Source of the DNA: Apostichopus leukothele
Lineage: Eukaryota > Echinodermata > Holothuroidea > Aspidochirotida > Stichopodidae
Direction of reading: 5' to 3'
Assembly (NCBI GenBank): GCA_010014835.2
Contig: JAAAKB020295883.1
Location: 1-26,203 of the forward strand
DNA: 26,203 bases
Translations under genes and position numbers: made by a program
The notes under the pieces: generated by a model
The model's input: only the letters and a program-made list of their open reading frames with translations
Databases searched by the model: none
What the model was told of the DNA's origin: nothing
Shown here: positions 1 to 10,800 of the stretch, piece after piece
Numbering within the stretch: the stretch's first letter is position 1
How the letters are laid out: each line of letters starts with the position of its first letter

Positions 1-27
1 ACAAAATTATGGTGGCCACGCATCTCT

Positions 28-52
28 CCCCCCCCCCCCCCCCCCCCCCCCC
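28..52. repeat. C25 homopolymer tract at left edge
   Basis: An uninterrupted run of 25 C residues preceded by catctct. On the opposite strand it is a long G-run able to form quadruplex-like structures. The preceding word catctctcccc recurs beside the C-run at 13348-13357, so this may be the end of a dispersed repeat rather than an isolated homopolymer. Run length is likely polymorphic and prone to sequencing error. Confidence 0.9.
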
Positions 53-457
53 AATGGCAGACAGAATATTACACAAAATCCTAGTGTACACTAAAAAAAA
101 AATGTAACATGTATATGGTACAACCTAAAAAGTCAAAAATTCTTTAGTGAAGCAAACCAGCATTATTCATTTGACTTTTTTTGCTTTGATATGATCAGTA
201 CTTGATGAGTCAAGCTAAGGGAACTGTAAAATTAATATATGTAAACGTTTTTGTGCAACTGTACCAAAACTCAAAAACCAAAATGCTTTTGTATGTAATA
301 AATTACATTTCTTTATCTTAACATGAGGCCTATAAATTGGTATTTATCTTCTAACAAACTGATATAGACTGTTTAAAATCTTTTAACCTCTCATCTTTTT
401 TAAGAATTAATCATTTGGCTATGTTGGTTAAACTGTTTACAAGTTTATCCCACTCAC

Positions 458-643
458 CTCTGAGTCTACAGATCCAGGGTGCAGCGATATAAATATCTCA
501 CCATCTAATGTTCCCACCTCTGCAAGTTTTGTACAATTCCACAGAATCACCAATACAGTGCACAATGATGGATAACAGTCCTCAAACAGATTTTGTCGTC
601 CAATGACTTCATCATTCAAAGGCATTGTGCATTTTGACACCAG
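458..643 (-). CDS. candidate internal coding exon, 62 codons, protein not recognised
   Basis: Read on the minus strand, this stretch is open for 62 codons. It is bounded by an AG acceptor (tatgaaag, with an in-frame TGA just upstream in the presumed intron) and by a strong donor, GAG followed by GTGAGT. Both boundaries fall in phase 0, so the exon is symmetrical at 186 bp. The predicted peptide begins LVSKCTMPLNDEVIG and ends HPGSVDSE. Its middle is hydrophobic and helical-looking (PSLCTVLVILWNCTKL), as in helical-repeat scaffold proteins, but I cannot name a family. Composition is mixed, not low-complexity, and codon use is balanced. The acceptor's polypyrimidine tract is weak, which lowers confidence. 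No partner exon is evident in the 436 bases downstream on the minus strand, so the next exon is probably outside the window and upstream exons may lie far away or beyond the right edge. Alternatives are a chance open frame or a fragment of a transposon protein. Confidence 0.45.
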
Positions 644-1951
644 CTTTCATATAACATATGCAATGAATCCAAAGTAGGCATTGACACTAGAAATACCTTA
701 ATAACTCCACAATTCGTAGTAGTATATTATTCCAATTTAATTCCCATCTTCTGATTGAGAAAACATTCTGGTTACTTCTTTTTTCTATTTTTCTCTTCTT
801 TTTCTCCTAGTCATGCTCCAGTTTCCACACACTCACGGTGCATGATGGAGAGCGTTCAAGTAGAGAACCCCTCGTCCCTTTCTATGAATATTTCAAAGAG
901 AAATATATCTTGTATATATATACATATATCCTACAAAACAACTTTTCTTCGCACTAGTCTTCATTAACCCGTGAATTCCTACACAGTCACCAAAACTACC
1001 CACCATGCAAAGAAAAGTCAAAACAATATAAGCTGCCAGATTCAAAAGAGTCTGACACAGACCGATGAATGTAGTGAGTAATCCTCCTGAATTGGTTCTC
1101 GAAACCAGTAGTCTGTGATCTTGCGAATAGGTTTTTTACAAACACACTGCAGAGTTGAACGATTGCTTTTGTGGGGTGCGGGGAAGCAGAACAAATTGCC
1201 CAGGCAAAACACCAAACTGGGTTTGTCCACAACTCTTGTTCACTGGACCGAATCCCTGGAAAACTTCACGGCAATGATGTCATTCCACAAACTTGCCTGT
1301 ACTCATCGAGGAGTGGAGGCAGACGAACACAACAGCAGCGAGGATTTGTTTGTCTCCATCTGAAGGGTCTACAAGAAGAGACATCTGCCTCTCAAGATAA
1401 GAGGAAGAATGCTCTAGGTGATGTTCCTGCACTCAACAAAATCTTAATAAGGCCCCTTTTTTTTCCTTCATTTTCTGGGGTTGTTTTATTTTCTTTCATC
1501 ACCAAGTAGACTAAATTTTAATTGTTTGTTGGTTTCAGGTTTGTTTTTTGCAAAATGGAAAGACTTCACTTGCAGAAAAATAAGACAATTTGGGGAAGTT
1601 CCGATCTGAGGCTCGCAGTGGGAATGGGATTAAGAAATGATTGTCACAAACCACAAACTCTAAACTCTAAGGAGAAAGAGATAATTATGATGATGTGCAA
1701 CTATTCAAGAAGGCATTAACTGACTTTCATCATCCATTTGAAAACAGTATTTTCAGACTGTCGGCCTGCAGTCTGTCAGTTGGAAGTATGACAGTTGAAG
1801 GAAGGATAAAAGAAGTCTGTTCTGAACAGTCAAAACAAAATACATTGAACATGAAGGTAGAATATGATGTATGAGAATAATATCAGAAGATAACGTCAAA
1901 TCATGATGTTGGAAGAGCAGGGCAATCGCCAGTGTCCTAAAAATCAAGGAC
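644..1951. other. non-coding stretch, probably intron or intergenic
   Basis: No convincing gene. Between about 1030 and 1440 the sequence is less AT-rich than its surroundings and has overlapping open frames on both strands (1115-1363 and 1171-1509 forward, 996-1232 reverse). None has a recognisable motif or a supported splice frame. A T-rich stretch at about 775-810 is low complexity. Confidence 0.55.
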
Positions 1952-2024
1952 GGGAGAGGGGGATGGATGGGAGAGGAGGATGGAGGTGGGGGGGGGGGAT
2001 GGAGGGGTTGGAGTTGGGAAGGGG
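1952..2024 (+). repeat. polypurine G-rich tract with quadruplex-forming potential
   Basis: Almost pure purine on the plus strand, with runs GGG, GGGGG, GGG, an 11-G run at 1988-1998, GGGG, GGG and GGGG. The G11 run plus the following GGGG alone meets the usual four-run, short-loop quadruplex pattern, and the asymmetry also suits triplex (H-DNA) formation. The proline-rich open frame read on the opposite strand across this tract (1753-2043) is a by-product of its composition. Confidence 0.75.
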
Positions 2025-3757
2025 TAGGTGAACATGAACGCAATGTTTATGGGAAGATTAACTCAACTCATGGCACAGAAGGGGAAGATGGAAATGAGTT
2101 TGAAAAGGTCATCACCTCCTATTTTGACAGTCAAATTTCTCACAAATTACATTAATTTTTAAACAGAGGCCTATATTTTCTATGAGGTTCTCAACCTCCA
2201 AGACATTTGACAGACAATCACGAGAATCAAAAAATAAAATGCCTCGGACAAGGAAATGATTTGAGGGGTGGCAGTATATTTTGCATCAAGGTTTTGAACA
2301 CGAGTGACCATTATTTGATCTTCTAGCATATTTTGAAACAATTCTAATGACCTTTGCAATCTCAAGTCTTAACAATGAAGAGACACCCAGTTAAGGATGA
2401 AGTAGGGGGTTGGGAGGAGAACGGAAATGATACCGAAAAATAATTGAAGATAATCACAAATTCACTGACCACAAAATGGGCATGTATGTAAACGTCAGAT
2501 TTTCTGGATATTCCAATGGTTCCAGAGGTACTTTTTAAGAAAAGTCACCAAAGATATAAAACCAAATAACCTGATTCACTCTCAACCCCAGATCACCCTA
2601 TTATCATGACTGTAACCATGTGATCACTATGGTATAACACACAGTGAGGTATAGCAATTCCCGTTCCTATTCTGGTTGTAACCATATATCAAAATAGACA
2701 CATTCCGTACATGTACTAGTTAGCATATAGTACAATGTCATTGTCCCTAGTCTTTGTTACACATATAAAAGTGGGTATATCACAGTGGGTAAAGGTAAAT
2801 ATCAATCAATGGATACTGCAGGTGTGTCTGACTTCATTAAATCTTCATTAAATCAGTTAATAACCTCGTCCTGTGTGTTGGCTTTATGGCCATTGTATAC
2901 AGTGGTATTTGTCTGCTCAGCAACTTGCATTCCAGAGATATAAATATACTAAGCCTAACCTACTTCCTTATCTTTGAAAACGATCAGTGGAGGAACAAAG
3001 ACAACAAGATTCTATTCATTTTTTCAGTCCCATAAACTTCAACCAACTGGAGCTTGGCAAGCAAAGTTTTGACCTATATACTGAATATATCGCAACAAAG
3101 GAACATGATGACATAGGCTGTGACTGTCAATATTAAAATGAGCTATATATATGCATTCTATGTCTACATGTATTTTACCATACATATACCATGCACAATA
3201 CAAACTCATGCAGGCCTGTATGTACACAAAGTAATCATTCCCTCTGAATAATAACAACAGTACTAGACAAATTCTAAACTTAGAAAGTCTGTGTTAAGTA
3301 CCATTAGTGTGAACTCAAAACGGGTTGTCCTGGAGAAAATTGCTGAATTTTTTAGAGGTACCTTCAAGGGAGTTTTTAATTTATGAGTAGTAGCTGTAAA
3401 GGAACTATACTTCAAAACTTACATACTGTACATAATGATATCATAACTATTGAAACTGAAAATACCATAAATCTCATCGACTCTTATCAAAGCTGTCATC
3501 AGGGAAGTGATACTTGAATCCCACTTCTCTAGATTAAAGCATCACAAATATCAAAAGTTTCAAATATACATTTTTAAAGCTATATATAGAATAAAGGTGA
3601 TATCTCTAATCACTGAGAAATGTACTCCAAGAATTATTGGTACTGATTATTTACCAATGATGGTACTCACCTGTCTCCTCTCAAAGTATGCACTTTCCTA
3701 TTATAGCTGTAGCCAGCCAAAATTGGTTGCTCGTAGCACTGCACCCTCACTGACCCC
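2025..3757. other. AT-rich non-coding stretch
   Basis: I see no gene, RNA or clear mobile element. Short open frames do not exceed what an AT-rich sequence gives by chance. Minor features are the word aggcctatat near 2166 and a tatatatatg run near 3143. Confidence 0.55.
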
Positions 3758-3793
3758 TTTTGGGTCATCACCCACTTTTGGGTCATCACCCAC
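3758..3793 (+). repeat. 18-bp tandem duplication (two copies)
   Basis: Two perfect copies of ttttgggtcatcacccac (3758-3775 and 3776-3793). Each copy contains tgggt-catc-accca, a small hairpin-forming inverted repeat. It was probably created by slippage or a single tandem duplication. Confidence 0.85.
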
Positions 3794-3803
3794 TTCCCCT
3801 TCC

Positions 3804-3840
3804 TTCCCAATCTACCATTCTGAAGTAAGGTAGATGGGAA
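3804..3840 (+). repeat. imperfect hairpin with 12-bp stem and one bulge
   Basis: ttcccaatctacc (3804-3816) pairs with ggtagatgggaa (3829-3840) apart from one bulged A, leaving a 12-nt loop. It lies 10 bases downstream of the 18-bp duplication. No function is evident. Confidence 0.6.
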
Positions 3841-4091
3841 AGTGCATGAGTTGACAGGAGAATATGTAGAAGGGAAGTGACATAAATATATGGATACTTG
3901 ATGATCATAATTATGTTCTCTTAACAACACACTAGCTGTTTTGTTTCTTGATCACATGTGCAAAAAAATGCATAGCATGTTGTACCATTCTGGGCAAGCC
4001 TTAATCAAATTCAATTAATTAGATATATTTTGAACAAAAAAGATTATTTTAATCTAATTTACATGAGTCCCAAGGACCCCATCATAATGGT
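3841..4091. other. AT-rich non-coding stretch
   Basis: No gene seen. The sequence is AT-rich, with a tandem caatt/aattaatt segment near 4010-4020. Confidence 0.5.
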
Positions 4092-4226
4092 GGGAGGAGG
4101 AGGGGGAGGTGGCGGGGATAGTAGTCAAAACCATGTTCAGTAGTGTTGAAATTCCAGTCTGTGTCACCATCGTGCCCAGCAACATGTCATGTCATGTCTT
4201 ATCCCCACACCCCCCACCCCCCCCCC
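4092..4226 (+). repeat. G-rich arm and C-rich arm in inverted orientation
   Basis: A G-rich block (4092-4117) ends in ggtggcggggata. About 80 bases later a C-rich block begins ttatccccacacc and continues as C6-A-C10 to 4226. The arms are imperfect reverse complements of each other and could pair as a stem around an AT-mixed loop, or form alternative G-rich and C-rich structures on each strand. The loop contains catgtcatgtcatgtc, a small pentamer repeat. Confidence 0.55.
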
Positions 4227-5494
4227 ATTTTTAATTATGCTATTCTTTGTTACAGTTTGTTCAAATTATTAGGTTCATTTTTAAGAACATCCCTTTAACA
4301 TGCAGCTCCTTTTAATTAAACCAGGGAGTTGTTATGGAAAAGGCCATGCATAATAATGGTGAGGGAGACATTTCACTTCACTGTTGCTGATGTCACCAAT
4401 AGAGGGCACTATTTTGCTTTGTGATTGCTTAAAGCAGCAAACAGAGTTGAATCAGCCTAAAGAATCATGGAAGGTAGTACAAAATCATGATGCAATAGTA
4501 AAACAAGAACACATTCTCTATTCCAACGACAATTCAAATGACCAACATGTCGTAATGAAAAATTAAATTTAACATAGTTAAGTTGAGACAAATGTGCTCA
4601 TATTGTCTACCCCACCAAACATGAAAACAGTGAGATAATTTCTTTATTTTCTCACAGGCCGGAGACGTCCTCCCAGAGTACATTAGAGCTTACTGTATAA
4701 TGCAGAAAACTTGGCATGCCATTGTCAACCAAATCCTAGCTGCAGTTTTGCTGTAACCCACAGAAAGCAACCATTTAATTCCAAAAGCCATACATCTCCA
4801 ACACTAATTTAATTTTACAATTAATGTATTAGTTTTAGCAAGCACAAACCTACAATGCTTCTGAAACACCATATTCACTGACATCGAAAAGGTTAACATT
4901 TAGTGGTAATGTCACCTTAGCTTTGTGATGACCTAATTGTTGATGATGTTGTCATAGAAACAAAGACTACAGGAAGCAACAGTTAATTGTGATTTCAATG
5001 ACACTTCTCTTCGCTTCCCTTTACTACACACCTAGATTACACAGTTTACAAGCAATATTTCACGTACATGTCTCATGCCGTGTTTTTGGATGCTATGACA
5101 AACTTATATTACACCAGAATTGCCACACATGAAAACAGGATTTTTTCTAGAAACAGCAATCACCCATTCAACAACCAAAGCAAATCAAAGCATTTCTTCA
5201 AATAATGTGGTTGCTCCATACAAAGTGTTACATATTTACTTTTTCACTATTATACAAACAAGACTGTAGTCATAATACTGTAGGCCTATATTGCTAAATT
5301 GTGACAAGCTGGATTTGACTATTTTACAATGTCATGTACAAGGGCATCAGAGAGATATGACCCAAGAATGTTATTATCATTTCATTTAAAATGATAACCC
5401 CAATTACATCCCTTCTTAAATACCAAGATAACAACCTTCCTTACACAATCAAAGGTCAACTGAATCTGTCTGACTGTCAAACACTTTATAAGGT
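4227..5494. other. AT-rich non-coding stretch
   Basis: No gene or RNA found. The only open frame of note (4384-4566) is short and featureless. The word gtaggcctatatt at 5280 belongs to a family of such words through the window. Confidence 0.55.
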
Positions 5495-5566
5495 CCCCCC
5501 CCCCCACCAAATCTTAGCACACATAAAATTGGGAGGGAAGGAGGGAGGGTGGAAGGGAAGGAGGGG
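5495..5566 (+). repeat. C11 run followed by a canonical G-quadruplex motif
   Basis: Eleven C residues (5495-5505) are followed 25 bases later by six G-runs: GGG at 5531, 5535, 5543, 5547 and 5555, and GGGG at 5563. Loops are 1, 5, 1, 5 and 5 bases. This satisfies the standard quadruplex pattern on the plus strand. The C-run could compete by pairing with the G-runs. Confidence 0.75.
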
Positions 5567-5639
5567 TTGAATACAGAACAGCTTTCTGCATAAATTCCCA
5601 AACATCTTACAACTGAATCCCTCTGAGTATGAACATACT

Positions 5640-5850
5640 ATAGTCCTGTCTAGAATCTCAATCCCTCTTTAATGGACTACAGAACTCCTGCGACTCCTAT
5701 TGTTCAGTGGAGTTACTAGTCATTCGAATTGTTTACATTTTTATTTATTGTCTTAATCGTTTCATTGTTTTCGCTTGAGCTCCTGTTTTCATCCAATTTC
5801 CATTGTATATATTCTATCTAATGGCTGAATAAATATCTATCTATCTATCT
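5640..5850 (+). mobile_element. probable 3' tail of a non-LTR retrotransposon (LINE-type), truncated
   Basis: The right end reads atggctgaataaatatctat and runs into three to four TATC repeats (to 5850). A region just before the ATCT-type microsatellite containing an AATAAA signal is characteristic of the 3' ends of invertebrate CR1, L2 or Jockey-like LINEs. The preceding 150-200 bases are T-rich and differ in texture from the flanks. No reverse transcriptase reading frame is present, so this would be a severely 5'-truncated copy, and its left boundary is uncertain. An isolated microsatellite next to a chance AATAAA is the alternative. Confidence 0.4.
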
Positions 5851-6929
5851 GTTATCTGGTGTTACCAGGTGAAAGCAATGATGAACTCAGTCATTTATTT
5901 CATAGACTGGCAAATGAAACAAAATGACATCAAACCATTACATTTGTGAGATTCCAAATTTGCAATATATTGGATAAGGGTAATTGTCACTAAAGTATCA
6001 ATGTATGTATGCATAGATCTACCTGCTTTTATCTTACTGTCTAGCATGCATTTATGTACCTGTTTAGTGTATACATATGTTAAGTCACATGATCTTCAGC
6101 AATGCATCTGATTATAGTATCAAGGGAATGTGCTTGCTATATATGTTTTATATATATTTGTGTGTGTGAACATAGTGCTAATTTGCTAAGTCAAACAAAG
6201 CCTTGAATTCTAGGTGTGTGATACAGAGTACAGAGTTATATGGATAACACACTAGCTTATAATGTAATAGCATGTCAATGTATCTTAAGTTATTTCACCT
6301 ACATGGTTGTCACCTCAATAAATGTAGTATATTAAACTTAACCTCTGTTAATGTTAGTACTGAGCTCACAATACACTTTGAACCATCAAAATCACAATGG
6401 TTCAATTTTGGGTTCTTTGGTGACACTTTTATGAACTGTAATTGCCAACCGAACTTTGTGTTACAAGTCATCCGACTGTTCCCATATGGATATGTGACTG
6501 GTCAGCGATGTAAACAAATTACCCTCCAGGCACGTTATATCTCCCTTCCCTCTTTTCCTTCCATACTACCGATCCATACCACTTTCAAATCTCTGACGCA
6601 GATTTACAGAATACTATCCAGAAATCTGAAAACATTACATCCTTTTGGCGAGACAAATTTGTAAACCAGGTATATATACTGACGGTAGCTTTCTCTGTCC
6701 CTGGTTTCAACTCGATTTGTCCTTCAACCAGATATAAGGCTGTAAGATTATGTATGAATGAATAAAATCAATATATCCATCAGCATCTCGTTAAAAACCT
6801 TCACAAATTATAGAACCACATCATCGAATCACAGAACATTAACAATGGTTGACTCATCATCACCAAGGAATAGAACCTTTTTCCTATTGAATCCATGATA
6901 CCTGCACATTAATTATCAAACATGAGCAA
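5851..6929. other. non-coding stretch with one long but unsupported open frame
   Basis: A 130-codon forward frame (6272-6664) is the longest here outside repeats. It has no recognisable domain, no supported splice sites and a length expected about once by chance in this much AT-rich DNA. About 80 bases after its stop is tatgaatgaataaaatc, which could be a polyadenylation signal or another retroelement tail. A 9-bp perfect hairpin (ttgaaccat at 6378-6386 with atggttcaa at 6397-6405) lies inside the frame. Confidence 0.45.
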
Positions 6930-6942
6930 CCCCCCCCCCCCC
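6930..6942 (+). repeat. C13 tract
   Basis: Thirteen C residues followed by aacaaattttgg. This is one of several long C-runs on the plus strand in the first half of the window. Confidence 0.9.
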
Positions 6943-7780
6943 AACAAATTTTGGAAAGAAAAATAACACAACTTCATCTGCTTGAATATTTCTGTCCACA
7001 AAGTAAACATAACCTTGATTTCAAACAGAAGAAATCAATAGTGTACTCAATAGTTGTCAGCATCAAGCTTCTTTAGATATGCTATATTATGAATGGAGTA
7101 GTGGTAGGCAATGCAATGGGTATACCTACAGTATATATACTGTATGTCGTCAACTGGAGGTATTAAAATATCAAATCACAACAATGACATAAAAAAGTAA
7201 TTTAGTGATGATTTAACTAATTTTGACGATACAATAGTGAGCAAGTAAGTAAGAAGTAGTTTACATCACACATGACTGTGTCCATCAAGAACTGTTCTCT
7301 TAATGGTAAACTCTCCCAAAAATTGGTTTCAACTCACAGAGCTTTCTGTTAATGTTAACACTGATGGGATTTGTAAGTGTTGTAGTCACTGGTCATCATT
7401 CTCCCTCCCCATATCATGTTTTTTCTTGTTTTCAAAATTTTCATCCTGACAAACTAAGAGGATGCCAGTTCAAATATGAACATCCCGTTAAATGTGATCA
7501 TTTTTAACAACAATTGAATCAGAAAAAAATCCTCCATTAAAAAAAAAGAAAAGAAGAGCATATATTAAGGAGTGAAAAAAGTGTGTAACAACTTATTTTT
7601 CTAATTATGAGTTTTTGCACACACCAGGACTGACATTATTGCCTCAATTTTTAATCTTATCTTAGAACCTATGATGGCTGTTTGAGCAAATAGTAGCAAG
7701 ATAAAGGCCCAGGTGCTAATTTTATCTGGTCAAACAATTACAATACTTGCACCGTTGCACGTATCATCTTTGAGGGAAAT
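6943..7780. other. AT-rich non-coding stretch
   Basis: No gene found. It includes the 18-bp perfect palindrome listed separately and an A-rich low-complexity patch near 7527-7556. Confidence 0.5.
7127..7144. repeat. 18-bp perfect palindrome
   Basis: tacagtatatatactgta is identical to its own reverse complement. It could extrude as a cruciform or bind a dimeric factor. It is also a composite of the TACAGT/ACTGTA words that are common in this window. Confidence 0.8.
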
Positions 7781-7838
7781 GTTTTAATTAAAAAATTTCC
7801 AGGCAGACTGTTTTAATTAAAAAATTTCCAGGCAGAAT
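7781..7838 (+). repeat. 29-bp tandem duplication (two copies)
   Basis: The 29-bp unit begins gttttaattaaaaaatttcc and ends aggcagact in copy one (7781-7809) and aggcagaat in copy two (7810-7838). One mismatch at the penultimate base shows a recent duplication. Confidence 0.9.
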
Positions 7839-10800
7839 ATCATCAATTCTATATGTGGTAATTTCACATAGTAATGTATTGGTGACATAGAGTGGGCAAT
7901 ACATCAGTTCTTTTACACCTGAGGATCACAACTTTGCCAACTTTGGGTCCACTTCGGTAAAGTGTGGTGGACAGATAAACAGACACATAGTCTACATAGA
8001 CAAACTATAGGTGGATATACACCAGCTTTGTTCAAGTTAAAATTGTGGTACATATTTTATCTGTTATTGTATAAGATTACTCCAATATAGATCTATTTTA
8101 TTAGTAAAATAGAAACATGAGTGGCAAAATCCTTGTGCGACAATATTTTACCAAAGACTGAAATGTTTACTGTCTGTATCAGAAGGGCATTCTCCTCACC
8201 TTAAGTGTTCAAAATTTCAGACAATTTGTAAAACCTTCATAACCTCCCTTTGCATTAAATTATGTGGTAAATATGGCTAACATACTAATAACATAGATCT
8301 GACTCAAAACATTCAACTCCAAACTCAGGGAGTTGCAACAAGTTTTCAAACCAAATAAACTTCAATTCCCACTCACTTTGCTTTATAACCAAGAAAATGA
8401 AATCATTTAAGGATTCCTGCACAACATTCATACAAAAAGTTATTATTAGTCTATTGCAGGCAAATTTCTTTCACTTCAAATTCAGTAATCTTGAATAACC
8501 ACGTTGTACAGTACAAGTGTTAAATTTAGCAGGTCCAAAACAAACAGTTGCTTTTCAATTGGTGTTTCAGACTATCCAAGAAAACAACTTGGACTTCCAT
8601 AGCTTGAGGTTTCTATCTCAGAGAAAAACAACTGTGAAAGAACTTTTGGTGTGGTTGTAAAATTCTGTAAAACTATTCAAGAAAACAAGTAAACAACAAC
8701 ATGGACCCCAATAGGTCACCCTGTTACTCTCAAGAACAAAGTTCAAAAGGCCTTCTCGGACACCTCAAAGCAAACAATAAATTAATTTTATTAGGGAATT
8801 TGCAAACAGGCTTGCCTTGATTCTAAACAAACTATACTCATTAAGTCATAAAAAACAGAGTTGAATTTTGTGTCATATATACTGTACACATTTGCAGCTC
8901 TCTACACAGCCACACATTCACAGTTCAGCTCAGTAAATCGTCACCACTTTCCATGTATTTTCCGATAAATTCTCACAACTATATTCTGTTGATCCGTTTC
9001 TAGTCACAGCTAACTTGGCAATAATTTCCCCAAGCCATTTAATTTATTCTAATCGTGTCATGTACGGCAGGGTAACTGTGGTCTCTTCTTTCACAGCCAA
9101 TAATTTTAATAATAAACTTGTTTGGCTGAAGAAGTCATTGACTGGCTTCAAGCTTTCCTAGAGACACTCAATATAGTGAGCAGATTAAATGAATAAAATT
9201 ATGTCCAAAAATTTTCAATGGCAGACTTTTCCTCACTAATTTGATGTTGTACTAAACATTACCTGTTTGATGGAAGATGATTAAAAATTGTTGGTCCTAT
9301 ATCACCAGAGATGTTGCATAATTTGAAAAGTGAGGCACAAAATTCTCAATCATTCAGAGTACAACCTCACTGTGGTCATAGTCGCTATAGAAACACTGCA
9401 TACCATAGAAGCTGAAATGAAATTAAGATAAACAGTCGTTTTAATAATTGTAAAGTCTAGTAATGGTTTGGATTAAATCTGTCAAGCTGGGTTAACTATC
9501 ACATAAACTTCTCTCGCTTATTTGTGGCTGACATAGCAATTACCAGGCATGTGTATCCTTTCCCGTGATCAAGCCGCCGGGAAAGAATCGGTGAGGAGAG
9601 TGCAAAACAGATAGAGGGAGATGAGGAACTGTTTAACTGTTTTCTGAGAGTGTTAGAATGTCAAGAATCCCGTGATCACAGCATGTGTGAATCGGCAGTA
9701 ATCAGATGAGATCAGTGTGATGAAGAAAGAAAAAAAAACTCATTGATTGGGCTATCCATGGACCTAAACACTGAAGGGTACTATGTACAGTCACAGTGCC
9801 TAGAAAATAAGACTGTTGAATTATGGTGTTGTATTGATTAACTTCAATGGAGATTGGTTCCTAAAATATTAATGATGGGTACTTGAAGGCTAATTAACCG
9901 ACAGTAAATGAATATCAAAGAAAAATGATGGAAACTTATAGAAGCAAGCATTATATATGCCGATCACCAATATAATTTATATTGAAAGTAAAATCAGCTT
10001 TTTTTTGTTTTTCGTACAAGGAAATGCCGCAGTCTGTTAATGTGTGAGAGCTCAACATTCGACATGTGATCATGGTAAAATTTGTGGCTTTTGTTTCTGA
10101 ACTTGAACTGGTGCCAAAGTGAGATATATTTGCAATTTATTCAAGGGAATATCCCATCCCACATTTATATGATGAATAGCAATATGAGAGACTGTTGCAT
10201 CAATTCTCATATCCCTCCTCACTGAAGGCCGCTATAAACAGAAACATGGCTGTAAGAGAGTGAACAATAGGAATGGACAAATTCCAGTTTAGAACAACAT
10301 GCTCTTCATCTTCCACAAGGTTCTTCAGAGATCTCTTTGCTGGCATTTATCAAGTAATTGTAGGCTGCTAGACATGTTTTGTTTGGCTTTTAAAATAACG
10401 ACATTAATAATTAAGTTTGAGTCTCAGTTAAAGCTTTTAACAGGAAACAAGTTAACATCATCAATATCATTTTGTCACTCTATATAGGCCTGGAAGACTT
10501 TTTGATGCTAAGCAGCCACATACTCATGTGGGAGAAGCTGAATGGCTTGTTACTAGCGCTTCACTTGGGTGGCTATCCAATGTACAGTTTTATCTCGTAT
10601 TTGAATTATTTTGCAAAAATGACGATGCTGAAATACTTTGTTCAGTCAATATCATCTGCAACAGGCTAAACATATCTTTTCTGCCCAATTTAAGTTTTAC
10701 ATTGCACAAAAAGGATCATTCAGAATACAAACTGCATACAGGTTACTTTGTTACCCCCAACAAAATGCTATCTTTATATATTTAGTTATTTACCTACTTG

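Noticed and set aside
1115-1509. Overlapping forward open frames in a less AT-rich patch
   Set aside because: Two frames overlap out of phase, neither has motifs, and there are opposing reverse frames over the same bases; an untranslated exon cannot be excluded but is not supported.
1753-2043. Proline-rich reverse open frame
   Set aside because: It is a translation of the complement of the polypurine tract at 1952-2024.
6272-6664. 130-codon forward open frame followed by an AATAAA-like signal near 6761
   Set aside because: No recognisable domain or splice support, and a frame this long is expected roughly once by chance in 26 kb of such AT-rich DNA.
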